A stretch of DNA of 64,000 bases from Porphyromonadaceae bacterium UBA7141 (GCA_002491945.1 DKWX01000050.1:1-64000); one strand, 5' to 3'; counted from the stretch's first letter, positions 36,157 through 45,378 are shown. Notes: generated from the letters alone by a model not told the origin. Program-made: numbers and translations.

Positions 36157-37401
36157 TCAGTCAAGTTTGTGAATCACCAGACCCGAACGCAGCTTGGGTT
36201 CAAACCAGGTGGTCTTAGGAGGCATGATATTGCCGGTGTCGGCGATGTTGATGAGCTGGTCCATAGTGACGGGATAGAGGGCCAGAGCCATCTTCATCTC
36301 TCCCGAGTCAACGCGGCGCTTCAGTTCTCCGAGACCGCGGATGCCACCCACGAAATCGATGCGCTTGTCGGAGCGCAGGTCGGTGATGCCCAGGATATCG
36401 CGCAGGATAAGGTCGGATGATACTGTCACATCGAGCACGCCAATCGGATCCTGATCATTGTAAGTGCCTTCCTTCGCAGTGAGAGAATACCACTTGCCGC
36501 CCAGATAGAGTGCGAAATTGTGAAGACCTGCCGGATGATAGATTTCTTCACCCTGCTCTTCGACAACGAAATTTTCTGTCAGACGGTTGATAAACTCTTC
36601 TTCCGACAGTCCGTTCAGGTCGCGCACGACGCGGTTGTAGTCGATGATTTTCAAGTGCGAAGCCGGGAATGCCACAGCCATGAAATAGTTGTATTCCTCG
36701 TCTCCACGGTGGTTGGGGTTATTGCGGGCCTTCTCGTCGCCCACCAGAGCGGCTGCAGCCGAGCGGTGATGACCGTCGGCGATATAGAGATTGGGGATTT
36801 TCTCGAATTCCTCGGAGATGCGTGCTATTGTGGCCTCATCATCGATTACCCAGAAAGTATGGCCGAAACCGTCTGGAGCCACGAAATCATACTCCGGAGT
36901 AGCGGCGGTGACATTGCGGATTATTTCCTCAAGAGCCTCATTGTCGGGGAAAGCGAAGAATACCGGCTCTATGTTGGCGTTATTGACGCGCACGTGCTTC
37001 ATGCGGTCTTCCTCCTTGTCACGGCGAGTGAGCTCATGCTTTTTGATTCTCCCTTCCATGTAGTCGTTGACCCATGCTGCCACTACGAAGCCATACTGTG
37101 TGCGGCCGTCCATCGTCTGTGCGTAGATGTAGTATTTTTCCTTATCATCCTCCACGAGCCACCCCTGGCGCTGGAAGTTGTGGAAATTCTCTACGGCGCG
37201 TTCGTATACCTTGGGGTCATGTTCGTCTGTGCCGGGTTCGAAGTCGATTTCGGGTTTGATGATATGATAGAGCGACATTTCATTGCCTTCCGCCTCGGCG
37301 CGTGCCTCTTCGGAGTTGAGTACGTCATACGGACGCGATGCCACTTTCTCTACAAGATGTTTCGGAGGACGTACCCCCTTGAAAGGCTTGACTTTTGCCA
37401 T
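36157..37401 (-). CDS. DUF1015 family protein (HTH domain protein/SpoIIR-associated family)
   Basis: A 414-residue cytosolic protein of the DUF1015 family, present in many anaerobes and of unknown function. Recognisable blocks are the N-terminal KPFKGVRPPKHLVEKVASRPYDV, the central YIADGHHRSAAAALV motif with two adjacent His residues, and the C-terminal ALYPVTMDQLINIADTGNIM followed by PPKTTWFEPKLRSGL. Length is normal. It is 62 bases downstream of fur on the same strand and possibly in one transcript. Confidence 0.88.
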   Translation of the reverse strand: MAKVKPFKGVRPPKHLVEKVASRPYDVLNSEEARAEAEGNEMSLYHIIKPEIDFEPGTDEHDPKVYERAVENFHNFQRQGWLVEDDKEKYYIYAQTMDGRTQYGFVVAAWVNDYMEGRIKKHELTRRDKEEDRMKHVRVNNANIEPVFFAFPDNEALEEIIRNVTAATPEYDFVAPDGFGHTFWVIDDEATIARISEEFEKIPNLYIADGHHRSAAAALVGDEKARNNPNHRGDEEYNYFMAVAFPASHLKIIDYNRVVRDLNGLSEEEFINRLTENFVVEEQGEEIYHPAGLHNFALYLGGKWYSLTAKEGTYNDQDPIGVLDVTVSSDLILRDILGITDLRSDKRIDFVGGIRGLGELKRRVDSGEMKMALALYPVTMDQLINIADTGNIMPPKTTWFEPKLRSGLVIHKLD

Positions 37402-37463
37402 GGTGTTAGATTATTGATTTGAAGGTTGTGTTAAAGTGTAGTCATTAGATATATGAGGGCGGG

Positions 37464-37913
37464 TCATCGGGACTTTGCCTGGCATTCACCGCATATGCCG
37501 TATACGATGGTGGATGAGTATTCAGGTATGAAGTCGCCATATGGCTCAGAGAGGAGTCGCGATGTGAGGTCGGGCTCGTCGACTTCGCGAATTGCGCCGC
37601 ATCGGCGGCAGATGAGATGCAGATGCGAGCCTCGTGCCACTTCGTAGCGGGCCTGATTGGTGGCAAAGAGGTGGCGGTTGAGTATTCCGGCCTCGCAGAG
37701 CAGCTCAAGTGTGTTATAGACAGTGGCGCGGCTCACATGATAGCCGGCTGATTCCATAGCGTTGTAGAGCTGGTCGACTCCGAAATGCGCGGAGAGCTCC
37801 ACGGCCTTCTCGAGGATGGCGTAGCGTTCGGGTGTCTTGCGCAGGTGGTTGTTCTGAAGGAAGTCCGTCAGTTGACCACGCAACAGCTGGATTTCGGAGG
37901 GTTGGTTCTGCAT
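37464..37913 (-). CDS. Fur family transcriptional regulator
   Basis: A 149-residue metal-dependent repressor of the Fur/PerR family. The winged helix is in residues 20-85 (TPERYAILEKAV, then HVSRATVYNTLELLCEAGIL, the recognition helix region). The HLHLICRRCG motif gives regulatory His residues plus Cys102 and Cys105. A second CxxC (Cys141, Cys144) completes a structural zinc site. Whether it senses iron, zinc or peroxide cannot be settled. Repeat copy F begins four bases upstream of its start codon, so the promoter must lie inside or beyond that element. Confidence 0.9.
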   Translation of the reverse strand: MQNQPSEIQLLRGQLTDFLQNNHLRKTPERYAILEKAVELSAHFGVDQLYNAMESAGYHVSRATVYNTLELLCEAGILNRHLFATNQARYEVARGSHLHLICRRCGAIREVDEPDLTSRLLSEPYGDFIPEYSSTIVYGICGECQAKSR

Positions 37914-37916
37914 ATG

Positions 37917-38095
37917 TATGTGTTCAAATCTAACCGATAGTAAGTGAAAGGAAATCTTTTATATAATCTGTGGCTTCGTTCAGGCTGCTTCCGGCTTGTA
38001 GCTCAGTCGAATTTCCAATTCTTGTCGGCTCCTCACCGTAATCGATTAGTAATAAGGTCACAGATTGTATAAATTAAATTTGAACACTTACTTAT
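37917..38095 (+). repeat. Full copy F of the TIR-bounded repeat
   Basis: About 179 bp, same orientation as copy B. The left end is TATGTGTTCAAATCTAACCG, then the conserved gtaagtgaaaggaaatctttt interior. The right end is TTAAATTTGAACACTTACTT (from 38074), the best-preserved terminus in the window. The left end carries, on the minus strand, TAGATTTG (37925-37932), a -7-like box only about 12 bases from the fur start codon. Confidence 0.8.
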
Positions 38096-38188
38096 CACTG
38101 CAAAGATAATCATGAGATTTCAGATATGCAAATTTCGGCGGCGTAAAACGCTGTCAAAATGCTCGCGCGGGGGGAGGCATTTGGAGTG

Positions 38189-38228
38189 TAAAAAAATAAT
38201 CCGGCGCACGGGGCTGTGCCGTGGCCGG
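38189..38228 (-). terminator. Rho-independent terminator after the lysozyme gene
   Basis: On the minus strand CCGGC-cACGG pairs with CCGTg-cGCCGG, then ATTATTTTTTT. It lies about 80 bases past the stop of the GH24 gene. Confidence 0.8.
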
Positions 38229-38309
38229 AAATGATGGTTGTGTCGTTTTGATGCAGAGAGTGGGTGAGTCTCTGTGAGTCAGTGATGTGGATTGCCGCCA
38301 TGCGGGGCG

Positions 38310-38807
38310 TCAGTGCTTGAACAGGGCCTTGAACTCTTCGATGCGGCGTGCACGAATCTGTTTGTGTACCTTCCCTTTGTATCGGCACATTGCTTCGAAG
38401 GCTTCTCGGATGTTGCGGTTGCCATTGCGGAGCAGTTTCATGACAGATGAGTTGTTTACCCTGCCGGGACCTACATTATATGCAAGCACACCGAGCAGCA
38501 GTGAATCCTTGCCGTAGGTTTTGTAGAGGTCAGCGTATTTCTTCAGATCTTTACGGAGGAGGGCGTCAGCCTGTTTTTCCGAAAGTTTTTCACCTTTCCT
38601 GAATTTCTCCCCCGGCTGCACCTTGTGGCCATAGCCAACCAGAGGCCAATGTTGGGGAGAATGGAGAGTCTCGTACTTTTTGATGAGTTGCACAGCCTTT
38701 TCGAACTCGTGTTCCGTATAAGAGGGGTGAGAGGACGAGGTGGTGTTGGCATATGCGCCTACAGCCGCCATGATTGCAACCATCAATGAAATGATAAACT
38801 TTCTCAT
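38310..38807 (-). CDS. Exported GH24-type lysozyme-like protein
   Basis: A 165-residue protein with a Sec signal (MRKFIISLMVAIMAAVGAYA) and a phage-lysozyme (glycoside hydrolase 24) fold. The catalytic Glu lies in KKYETLH, followed by HWPLVGYGHKVQPGE, the family's GYGH signature, and later LAYNVGPG. It probably cleaves peptidoglycan in the periplasm, for remodelling or as a domesticated phage enzyme. No holin or other phage genes lie nearby. ATG 38807 is preferred over one four codons upstream because it gives a clean signal peptide. Confidence 0.82.
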   Translation of the reverse strand: MRKFIISLMVAIMAAVGAYANTTSSSHPSYTEHEFEKAVQLIKKYETLHSPQHWPLVGYGHKVQPGEKFRKGEKLSEKQADALLRKDLKKYADLYKTYGKDSLLLGVLAYNVGPGRVNNSSVMKLLRNGNRNIREAFEAMCRYKGKVHKQIRARRIEEFKALFKH

Positions 38808-39269
38808 AACAAAAGTCATTCCCGCTCATTGTGATGAAGCTGATGCCGTCGCGGCCGTCGCAGCTTCGTCCACACCCTCCCTCGCACTCATGGGGAATGA
38901 TAAGAAGAATTAGTTGTTTTAGGGGTTATAAACTATTTGTAAGGACCTGCGTGGCGGGCATGACGGCCCTGAGAAACGTACGTTGGTCCGGAGTCCGGCT
39001 CGCGCTTCCGCAAATTTGGCGTCGGCGCAAAGCCAATGGTCGGACCTGATATGTCGAAAGGGGGTCGCGAAGGGTGTGTAGGGTAGACCGGAGGAGAGCG
39101 CCGTCCGATGAAGGTCAGCGTCTGCCTGTCGGTGTGAGTGCTTCCCGCACACGCAGTGTCATGAAGTTAGCTTACTTCTTAATTGTCGTTTCAGTTCTCG
39201 CGCATAGCGTCGATGCACAAGACGGGAACTTTGTTATATAAGCTACTGTTGTTCCGTAGCTTACAACAG

Positions 39270-39301
39270 CAAAGTTACTGAATTGTTTTTAGTCGACCAA
39301 A
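39270..39301 (-). promoter_or_regulatory. Minus-strand promoter in the gene-free region
   Basis: On the minus strand TTTG (39301-39298), a 20-base spacer and TAACTTTG (39277-39270) match the Bacteroidota consensus. Transcription would begin near 39263, within the TAAGCTAC/GTAGCTTA hairpin. The nearest gene in that direction starts at 38807. Confidence 0.6.
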
Positions 39302-39409
39302 TAAATTGTGGTAGTTTTATGCTTTATAACATAATTTTACAACAATCTTGTTGAATGTTGCCAAGTCGGGTGCCGCATCTTGGTTGTGGCTGTACGGACA
39401 CGCGGGAAT

Positions 39410-39440
39410 TTTGGCATCTCGGGGGAAGTGGCTATCTTTG
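39410..39440 (+). promoter_or_regulatory. Promoter of the SpoU methyltransferase gene
   Basis: TTTG (39410-39413), a 19-base spacer and TATCTTTG (39433-39440). The predicted transcript starts near 39447, 58 bases before the ATG. Confidence 0.75.
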
Positions 39441-39504
39441 TAGTGCGGTGCGGCAATGGATTTCCGGCAAGCATCGCTGCAATTGACAAAGACAGAAAGA
39501 AATA

Positions 39505-40299
39505 ATGAAACTGATTGAAATAAAATCGCTTGATGACGAGCGTGTGAGGATGTTCGGTCGTCTGACCGATGCGCAGCTGCGCAATCGCCTGAATCCTGAT
39601 TCGGCCATGGTGATTGTAGAGAGTCCGAAGGTGATTGAAGTGGCTTTGCGTCAGGGGTGGTTGCCGGAGGCTCTGCTCTGCGAAGCGCGTCATATTGAAG
39701 GTGATGCCGCAGGTGTCATTGCCATGATGTCTGATGATACCCCGGTCTATACTGCCGGGCGCGAATTGCTGGCTTCGCTCACAGGGTATACCCTCACAAG
39801 GGGTGTGCTCTGTGCGATGCGTCGCAGAGAGTGCGCTCCATTGGAAGAACTTATTAATGGGGCCCGACGTGTATGTGTGATTGATGGAGTGAGCGACACG
39901 ACCAACATCGGGGCGATTTTTCGCAGCGCCGCCGCTCTCGGCATTGATGCAGTGCTGCTGACCCCCACATCCTGCGATCCGCTCAACCGCCGTGCCATAC
40001 GCGTATCGATGGGTAGTGTGTTTCTTGTGCCGTGGGGGTGGACGGATACTCCTTCCAGGCTTAAGGACTACGGATTCAAGACCGTCGCCATGGCTCTTCG
40101 CGATGATTCGCGCCTTCTTTCCGACCCGGAACTTCTATCCGAGCCGCGCCTTGCCATCGTCATGGGTACCGAAGGCGACGGCCTTGCACAGGCCGAAATC
40201 GACAGCGCCGACTATGTGGTGCGTATCCCGATGCGTCATAATGTTGACTCTCTCAACGTGGCGGCGGCCTCGGCTGTGGCTTTTTATGCTCTTTGCTGA
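39505..40299 (+). CDS. TrmH/SpoU family RNA 2'-O-methyltransferase
   Basis: A 264-residue SPOUT methyltransferase that methylates ribose in rRNA or tRNA with S-adenosylmethionine. The N-terminal part is a substrate-binding region. The C-terminal trefoil-knot domain has motif 1 SDTTNIGAIFRSAAALG, motif 2 IVMGTEGDGL and motif 3 VVRIPMRHNVDSLNVAAA. The exact RNA target cannot be told from sequence. It converges with the SDR gene 24 bases downstream. Confidence 0.9.
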   Translation: MKLIEIKSLDDERVRMFGRLTDAQLRNRLNPDSAMVIVESPKVIEVALRQGWLPEALLCEARHIEGDAAGVIAMMSDDTPVYTAGRELLASLTGYTLTRGVLCAMRRRECAPLEELINGARRVCVIDGVSDTTNIGAIFRSAAALGIDAVLLTPTSCDPLNRRAIRVSMGSVFLVPWGWTDTPSRLKDYGFKTVAMALRDDSRLLSDPELLSEPRLAIVMGTEGDGLAQAEIDSADYVVRIPMRHNVDSLNVAAASAVAFYALC

Positions 40300-40323
40300 T
40301 ACTTTGAGGTGAGAAGTGGGTGG

Positions 40324-41169
40324 CTAACTGTGAATTGTATGCCACAGAGACAGGTGCAGCCGTTGCCACAGGGGTGCAGGCACAAGGTTCTCAAGTGCGG
40401 TCAGAAGGCGCCAGCGCAGGCCGATTGTGGCAGTGCGCCGTGCTGTAAGAGTCGCCCGGAATATCATGTCGGCCGCACGTTCGGCCGGCATCTCCAGCAA
40501 ATATTTCCGTTCGGGGTCGAGAAGCGGAGTGCGTGTCCATCCCGGACGGATATCCACCATCCGCAGCGGCAGGCGCAGCCTGTCGGCCTCCTGGCGCAAC
40601 GCTTCGATATATGTTTGGTCGAACGCCTTAGATGCCGAATATGCCGGCATGTCGCCAAGCCCGCGGCATCCTGCCACCGATGAAATCGCCACGATGCGTC
40701 CCCGACGGTGCGAATCGCGGAAATATCCGAAAGCAGCCGACAGCATACGCGCCATCCCCACGGCATTGGTCATTGCCATACTCACCTCAACGTCCGGGCT
40801 CAGGTCGGGATTATAGAGCAGTATTCCCGCACAATGCAGATAAATGTCAATCCCGCCGAGCGCATTCGCCAGTTCCACAAGCCGTTGCGGGGCATCTGCC
40901 GCATTCACGTCGAGCTGCATGGTGGTGACATGGTCGGGGGCGGACTTCTGCAACGCGGCCAAAGCCTCGGCATTCCGGCCAGTGGCCCCCACGGTCCATC
41001 CTGCGGCGATAAACCGTTGGGCCAGAGCCAGTCCCAGACCGGAAGTGGCTCCCGCGATAACCACGCGTCGCGTGGCGGATAGTTCACCCTTCATCGGCAT
41101 CCGTGTCTTGCGTCCGGAAGCCGACGGTATTGATACAGTAGTTTCGTTTCTTGTCATAAGTCTATCCAT
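40324..41169 (-). CDS. Short-chain dehydrogenase/reductase (classical SDR)
   Basis: Up to 281 residues, an NAD(P)H-dependent oxidoreductase of unknown substrate. The Rossmann motif GATSGLGLAL lies near residues 40-49, the catalytic Ser in ISSVAGCRG and the YxxxK pair in YSASK. The start is uncertain. ATG 41169 has an AAGGAGAG eight bases upstream, although such sites carry little weight in Bacteroidota. ATG 41094 would put the Rossmann strand close to the N-terminus, as is usual. It is divergent from the pyr cluster. Confidence 0.85.
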   Translation of the reverse strand: MDRLMTRNETTVSIPSASGRKTRMPMKGELSATRRVVIAGATSGLGLALAQRFIAAGWTVGATGRNAEALAALQKSAPDHVTTMQLDVNAADAPQRLVELANALGGIDIYLHCAGILLYNPDLSPDVEVSMAMTNAVGMARMLSAAFGYFRDSHRRGRIVAISSVAGCRGLGDMPAYSASKAFDQTYIEALRQEADRLRLPLRMVDIRPGWTRTPLLDPERKYLLEMPAERAADMIFRATLTARRTATIGLRWRLLTALENLVPAPLWQRLHLSLWHTIHS

Positions 41170-41328
41170 CAGGATTTCTCTCCTTGCCGCCGGATGCAGC
41201 CAGGGTAATCAGATCGCGTATGCGGCCATATGCGCAGAGGCCATGTCCGGCATCTGATATCTGACAGGCCGCATACACACCGTTACGGAATTGAATCATA
41301 TTAAAAACGTTTAAACATCCGCTTAGTG

Positions 41329-41360
41329 TTTGGAATGCTGCGAAAATCTTTGTAATTTTG
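41329..41360 (+). promoter_or_regulatory. Promoter of the pyrimidine cluster
   Basis: TTTG (41329-41332), a 20-base spacer and TAATTTTG (41353-41360). Transcription would begin near 41367, about 106 bases before pyrC. No other feature is seen in the 303 bases between the SDR and pyrC apart from the hairpin at 41423. Confidence 0.75.
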
Positions 41361-41422
41361 TACAAAAGGGTGTGGTGTGCCCAAGCCGCCGCATTCCGTC
41401 AGGGTTAGGCCCGGAGTCCTTG

Positions 41423-41448
41423 CGGGGAATCCGGATGAGCATTCCCCG
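41423..41448 (+). other. Hairpin in the pyrC leader
   Basis: CGGGGAAT (41423-41430) pairs perfectly with ATTCCCCG (41441-41448) around a 10-base loop, 25 bases before the pyrC start. It could stabilise the message or mediate pyrimidine control. There is no T-run. Confidence 0.5.
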
Positions 41449-41472
41449 GCATTAACATGGTACGAATAGCTG

Positions 41473-42753
41473 ATGAAAAATACTACACTCGTAATAAAGG
41501 GGGCGGATGTGTACACTGCCGAAGGTATCCGCAAAGCGGATGTTCTGATCGGTGGCGCGCGTATAGTCCGCATGGCAGCCGACATACTGCCGGAAGAGGA
41601 TATGGAGGTAATCGATGCCCGCGGGCTGACATTGCTTCCCGGGCTGACAGATATGCATGTGCATTTCCGCGAACCTGGATTTGAGTACAAAGAGACGATT
41701 GCCGGAGGTGCTGAGGCAGCCCGTGCCGGTGGATTTACCACCGTCTGCACCATGCCCAACCTCAAACCTGCCCCCGACACACCAGAGCATCTGCGCCCGC
41801 AGCTCGATGCAATCCGCGCCCAGCATCTGGTGCAAATTCTGCCGTATGCCACCATCACCCGTCAGCGCATCGGCGAGGAGACTCTGGCCGACTACGCTGC
41901 TCTCGCTCAGGAAGTGGCCGGATTTTCCGATGACGGATCCGGAGTGCAGTCGGAAGATGTGATGCGTGCCGCCATGAAGCGCATCGCTGCCACCGGAAAG
42001 ATTCTGGCAGCCCATTGCGAGGTCAAAGAACTGTTGCGCGGCGGCTACATACACGACGGTGCCTATGCCAGATTCAACAACCATCGTGGCATATGCTCTG
42101 AAAGCGAATGGCGCGAAGTGGAGCGCGACATCAACCTCGCCCGTGAGACGGGGGTGCGTCTTCATATATGCCACATCTCGACGGCCGAAAGTGTCGAGCT
42201 CGTGCGCCGTGCCAAACGCGAAGGGCTTCCGGTCACATGCGAGACGGCTCCGCATTATCTGTGGTTTACCGACGAAAACCTTGCCAACGAGGGACGCTGG
42301 AAGATGAATCCCCCGATTCGCAGCGAATACGACCGCCGCGCCCTGCTGCTCGGCATCAAGGACGGCACGATCGACGCTATCGCTACCGACCATGCGCCCC
42401 ATGCCGAGCGTGAGAAATGCCTCGACCTGAAGCACAGCGCCATGGGAGTCGTAGGGCTGGAGACGGCGTTTGCCGCCATATACACCCGCCTTGTGGTGCA
42501 GGGGCGTACCGGCCTTGACCGCGTAGTGCAACTAATGTCGCTCACCCCGCGCCGCATACTAAAGCTTGGCGGATTCGAGAGTGGAGGCATCGCCGAGGGA
42601 GACCCGGCAATGCTCACACTTGTCGACCTCAACGCCGTGCGCCGTGTCGATTCCACGGCATTTCATGGCAAGGGGAGAGCCACCCCGTTCGAGGGGATGG
42701 AACTGCAGGGGTGGCCTGTGGCCACATTCTGCCATCCGGAAGGTGAGTGGTGA
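41473..42753 (+). CDS. pyrC: Dihydroorotase
   Basis: A 426-residue zinc amidohydrolase that closes carbamoyl-aspartate to dihydroorotate, the third step of UMP synthesis. Metal ligands are visible in DMHVHFREPG (His62, His64) and in the late ATDHAPH motif (Asp and His). This is the type I (long, AllB-like) dihydroorotase. It is the first gene of the cluster and is followed after 71 bases by pyrK. Confidence 0.94.
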   Translation: MKNTTLVIKGADVYTAEGIRKADVLIGGARIVRMAADILPEEDMEVIDARGLTLLPGLTDMHVHFREPGFEYKETIAGGAEAARAGGFTTVCTMPNLKPAPDTPEHLRPQLDAIRAQHLVQILPYATITRQRIGEETLADYAALAQEVAGFSDDGSGVQSEDVMRAAMKRIAATGKILAAHCEVKELLRGGYIHDGAYARFNNHRGICSESEWREVERDINLARETGVRLHICHISTAESVELVRRAKREGLPVTCETAPHYLWFTDENLANEGRWKMNPPIRSEYDRRALLLGIKDGTIDAIATDHAPHAEREKCLDLKHSAMGVVGLETAFAAIYTRLVVQGRTGLDRVVQLMSLTPRRILKLGGFESGGIAEGDPAMLTLVDLNAVRRVDSTAFHGKGRATPFEGMELQGWPVATFCHPEGEW

Positions 42754-42824
42754 GATTCATAGGTATGCGATGCACTTACTTATCAGACAAGGCATGACAC
42801 CTGCTTGCGAGAATTCCGTATAAA

Positions 42825-43592
42825 ATGGAAAATAATCATACAATGACAAACATAGCGCATAAGCTCCGTGTGGTCGAGAACCGCCAGCTCACGTCGCGCA
42901 CCTGGAAGATGGTGCTCGAGGCCGACAAGGAAGGTATCATCACTGCTCCCGGACAATTTGTGAATCTTGAGGTGGAGGGTAAATTCCTGCGTCGCCCTAT
43001 TTCTGTATGTGGCGTGGATGGCCGCTGTATCACCCTGCTATATGATGTGGTGGGAGAGGGCACCGAAGAAATGTCGCGTTGGCCTGAGGGTTATGTGGCC
43101 GATGTACTTGCGCCGCTTGGCAACGGATTCGACCCGTCACGCTCCGGCGACTCGCCGCTGCTGTTAGGCGGCGGCATAGGCGTGGCTCCCCTCTATCAGC
43201 TGGCACGCCGGCTTGTGGAACTCGGACGGCGTCCGGTGGTGATACTCGGGTTCAATACAGCTGCCGATGTGGTATGGGAGGAGGAATTCCGCCAGGCAGG
43301 AGCCGAAGTCTATGTGGCTACCGTCGATGGCAGCCGCGGCACAAAAGGATTCGTCACCGATGTGCCTGCGTGTGCCGATCCCGCCCGCACCTACTTCTAT
43401 GCCTGTGGCCCGCTCCCGATGCTCCGGGCCCTCAGCGACTCGATGCCCGTCAGTGGCGAGCTGAGTCTGGAAGCACGCATGGCATGTGGGTTCGGAGTGT
43501 GCATGTGCTGCGTAGTGCAGACAGCCGACGGACCCAAAGGAATATGTAAGAAAGGACCCGTGTTCAGAAAGGAGGAACTAATATGGAAATGA
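42825..43592 (+). CDS. pyrK: Dihydroorotate dehydrogenase B, electron transfer subunit
   Basis: A 255-residue FAD and [2Fe-2S] protein that passes electrons from PyrD to NAD+. FAD-binding is seen in FLRRPISVCGVDG, the NAD domain in LLLGGGIGVAPLYQLAR, and the cluster Cys residues in ACGFGVCMCCV followed by KGICKKG. A start at 42843 (MTNIAHKLRV) is equally possible. It overlaps pyrD by 10 bases, as expected for subunits of one enzyme. Confidence 0.94.
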   Translation: MENNHTMTNIAHKLRVVENRQLTSRTWKMVLEADKEGIITAPGQFVNLEVEGKFLRRPISVCGVDGRCITLLYDVVGEGTEEMSRWPEGYVADVLAPLGNGFDPSRSGDSPLLLGGGIGVAPLYQLARRLVELGRRPVVILGFNTAADVVWEEEFRQAGAEVYVATVDGSRGTKGFVTDVPACADPARTYFYACGPLPMLRALSDSMPVSGELSLEARMACGFGVCMCCVVQTADGPKGICKKGPVFRKEELIWK

Positions 43593-44530
43593 ATGAAAAT
43601 GCCACATGTGCAGCCACCGCACCCCGCGACCTGAGCGTTACCCTGAGTGGCGTGCGCCTTCAGAATCCCGTAGTGCCAGCCTCCGGATGCTTCGGGTTCG
43701 GATATGTGATGGCCGAGTACTATGATATCGATTGCCTCGGATCAATCAGCATAAAGGGCACTACTCTCAACTCACGTTTCGGCAATCCGCTTCCGCGCAC
43801 TGCCGAATGTCCCGCCGGAATGATTAACTCCGTAGGGCTTCAGAATCCCGGTGTCGACAAGGTGGTGGAAGTGGAGCTTCCGAAGCTTCGCGAAGTGTTT
43901 CATCAGCCAATCATCGCCAACATCAGCGGTTTCTCAATTGATGAATATGTGGAGGCCTGCCGCCGCATCGACGGGGCAGTGCAGGTGGGTATCATCGAAC
44001 TCAATGTCAGTTGTCCTAATGTGCATGGCGGCGGCATGAGCTTTGGCACGAGCTGCGAGAGTGTGGCTGAAGTGACACGCGCCGTCAAGGCGGTCACCAC
44101 CAAGCCACTCTATGTCAAACTCTCTCCCAACGTCACCGATATCGTCTCCATAGCGCGTGCGGCAGAGGATGCGGGAGCCGACGGACTCTGTCTGATCAAC
44201 ACACTGCTCGGAATGCGCATCGATGTGAAGACGCGACATCCGGTGGTGGCCAATGTGATGGGTGGTTTCTCAGGTCCGGCCATATTCCCGGTGGCAGTAA
44301 GGATGGTGTATCAGGTGTCGAAAGCATGCGGTATCCCTGTGATGGGATGCGGCGGAGTCAGCTCCGCCCGCGATGTGATTGAGATGATGATGGCCGGTGC
44401 CACAGCTGTACAGGTAGGCGCAGCCAATCTCCGCGACCCATACGCCTGCCCGAAAATCATAGCCGCTCTTCCGGCAGAGATGGAGCGCCTTGGCATCGAC
44501 CGACTGTCAGATATAATCGGAGTGGTCTGA
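43583..44530 (+). CDS. pyrD: Dihydroorotate dehydrogenase B, catalytic subunit
   Basis: A 315-residue class 1B FMN enzyme that oxidises dihydroorotate to orotate using NAD+ through PyrK. Class 1 features are the catalytic Cys in LNVSCPNVHGGGM, an N-terminal VTLSGVRLQNPVVPASGCFGFG block, and the FMN phosphate site GCGGVSSARDVIEMMMAGA. It is coupled to pyrK by overlap. A short GC hairpin (GCGGGG/CCCCGC, 44534-44557) follows the stop without a T-run. Confidence 0.95.
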   Translation: MEMNENATCAATAPRDLSVTLSGVRLQNPVVPASGCFGFGYVMAEYYDIDCLGSISIKGTTLNSRFGNPLPRTAECPAGMINSVGLQNPGVDKVVEVELPKLREVFHQPIIANISGFSIDEYVEACRRIDGAVQVGIIELNVSCPNVHGGGMSFGTSCESVAEVTRAVKAVTTKPLYVKLSPNVTDIVSIARAAEDAGADGLCLINTLLGMRIDVKTRHPVVANVMGGFSGPAIFPVAVRMVYQVSKACGIPVMGCGGVSSARDVIEMMMAGATAVQVGAANLRDPYACPKIIAALPAEMERLGIDRLSDIIGVV

Positions 44531-44659
44531 ACCGCGGGGATGACCCTGGCCCCCCGCAGCGGGAGATTGGAGTCTGTGGCAGATACATAGCCCCCTCCTT
44601 AATCCCGCCGATTAAAATAAAATATCCCTATAATACTATATATACACTTCTATAATCCA

Positions 44660-45370
44660 ATGGAAAAAGAGAGAGATGTGATAATCGCCTGCGACTTCGG
44701 CTCAGCCGGTCAGGCATTGGAGTTTCTCGACAAGTTTGCTGCCGAAGAGCGGAAGCCCTTCGTCAAAATCGGCATGGAACTCTATTATGCGGCCGGCAAC
44801 GAGATAGTGCGCGAACTAAAACGTCGCGGCCACAAGATTTTCCTCGACCTCAAGTTGCACGACATCCCCAACACCGTGCGCAAAGCCATGAAGGTGCTTT
44901 CGGCTCTTGATGTGGATATGGTCAATGTCCACGCCTCCGGCACCCGGGAGATGATGGCTGCTGCCCTTGAAGGACTCACACGAGCGGATGGCACTCGCCC
45001 CCTGCTGATAGCAGTGACGCAGCTTACATCTACCTCCCAGCAGGCCATGAACGAGCAGTTGCGCGTAGAGGGCGACATCAACGATGTCATAGCCCATTAC
45101 GCCCGCAACGCGCGAGAGGCCGGACTTGATGGCGTGGTGTGCTCGCCGCTTGAGGCCGGACTGGTCAAGGAAGCCTGCGGCCCGGAGTTTATGACTGTCA
45201 CCCCGGGTATCCGTTTCGCCGATTCCGCTGCCGACGACCAGGTTCGCATCACTACTCCCGCCCGTGCGCGTGAGATAGGGAGCGACTTCATCGTCGTGGG
45301 CCGTCCCATCACGGCAGCTGCCGATCCCGTCGCCGCATGGCGTCGGTGTGTAGCCGATTTCTGTGGATAA
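44660..45370 (+). CDS. pyrF: Orotidine 5'-phosphate decarboxylase
   Basis: A 236-residue TIM-barrel enzyme that makes UMP from OMP. The catalytic DxKxxDI motif is FLDLKLHDIPNTVRKA, and the phosphate-binding end is VVGRPITAAADP. Length fits the short (group I) class. A terminator directly follows, so the pyrC-K-D-F transcript probably ends here. Repeat G separates it from pyrE. Confidence 0.95.
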   Translation: MEKERDVIIACDFGSAGQALEFLDKFAAEERKPFVKIGMELYYAAGNEIVRELKRRGHKIFLDLKLHDIPNTVRKAMKVLSALDVDMVNVHASGTREMMAAALEGLTRADGTRPLLIAVTQLTSTSQQAMNEQLRVEGDINDVIAHYARNAREAGLDGVVCSPLEAGLVKEACGPEFMTVTPGIRFADSAADDQVRITTPARAREIGSDFIVVGRPITAAADPVAAWRRCVADFCG

Positions 45371-45378
45371 AATCTGAT

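Larger units (their letters stand above)
38808..39504. other. Gene-free region with a minus-strand promoter
   Basis: About 700 bases without a credible protein gene. It holds a minus-strand promoter (39270-39301), a hairpin TAAGCTAC/GTAGCTTA (39239-39263), a long inverted pair GGTCCG/CGGACC (38985-39046) and the promoter of the methyltransferase at 39410-39440. A minus-strand transcript from about 39263 would give either a leader of about 450 bases for the lysozyme gene or a separate small RNA. Confidence 0.5.

Noticed and set aside
36520..37422. Plus-strand open frame of 300 codons opposite the DUF1015 gene
   Set aside because: Antisense shadow. The DUF1015 frame has clear conserved motifs; this one has none.
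38310..39060. Prophage remnant suggested by the GH24 lysozyme
   Set aside because: No holin, integrase, tail or packaging genes nearby. The enzyme has a Sec signal peptide and its own terminator, as in a chromosomal exported hydrolase.
41452..42531. Minus-strand open frame of 359 codons opposite pyrC
   Set aside because: Antisense shadow of dihydroorotase. His-rich, low-information peptide without motifs.
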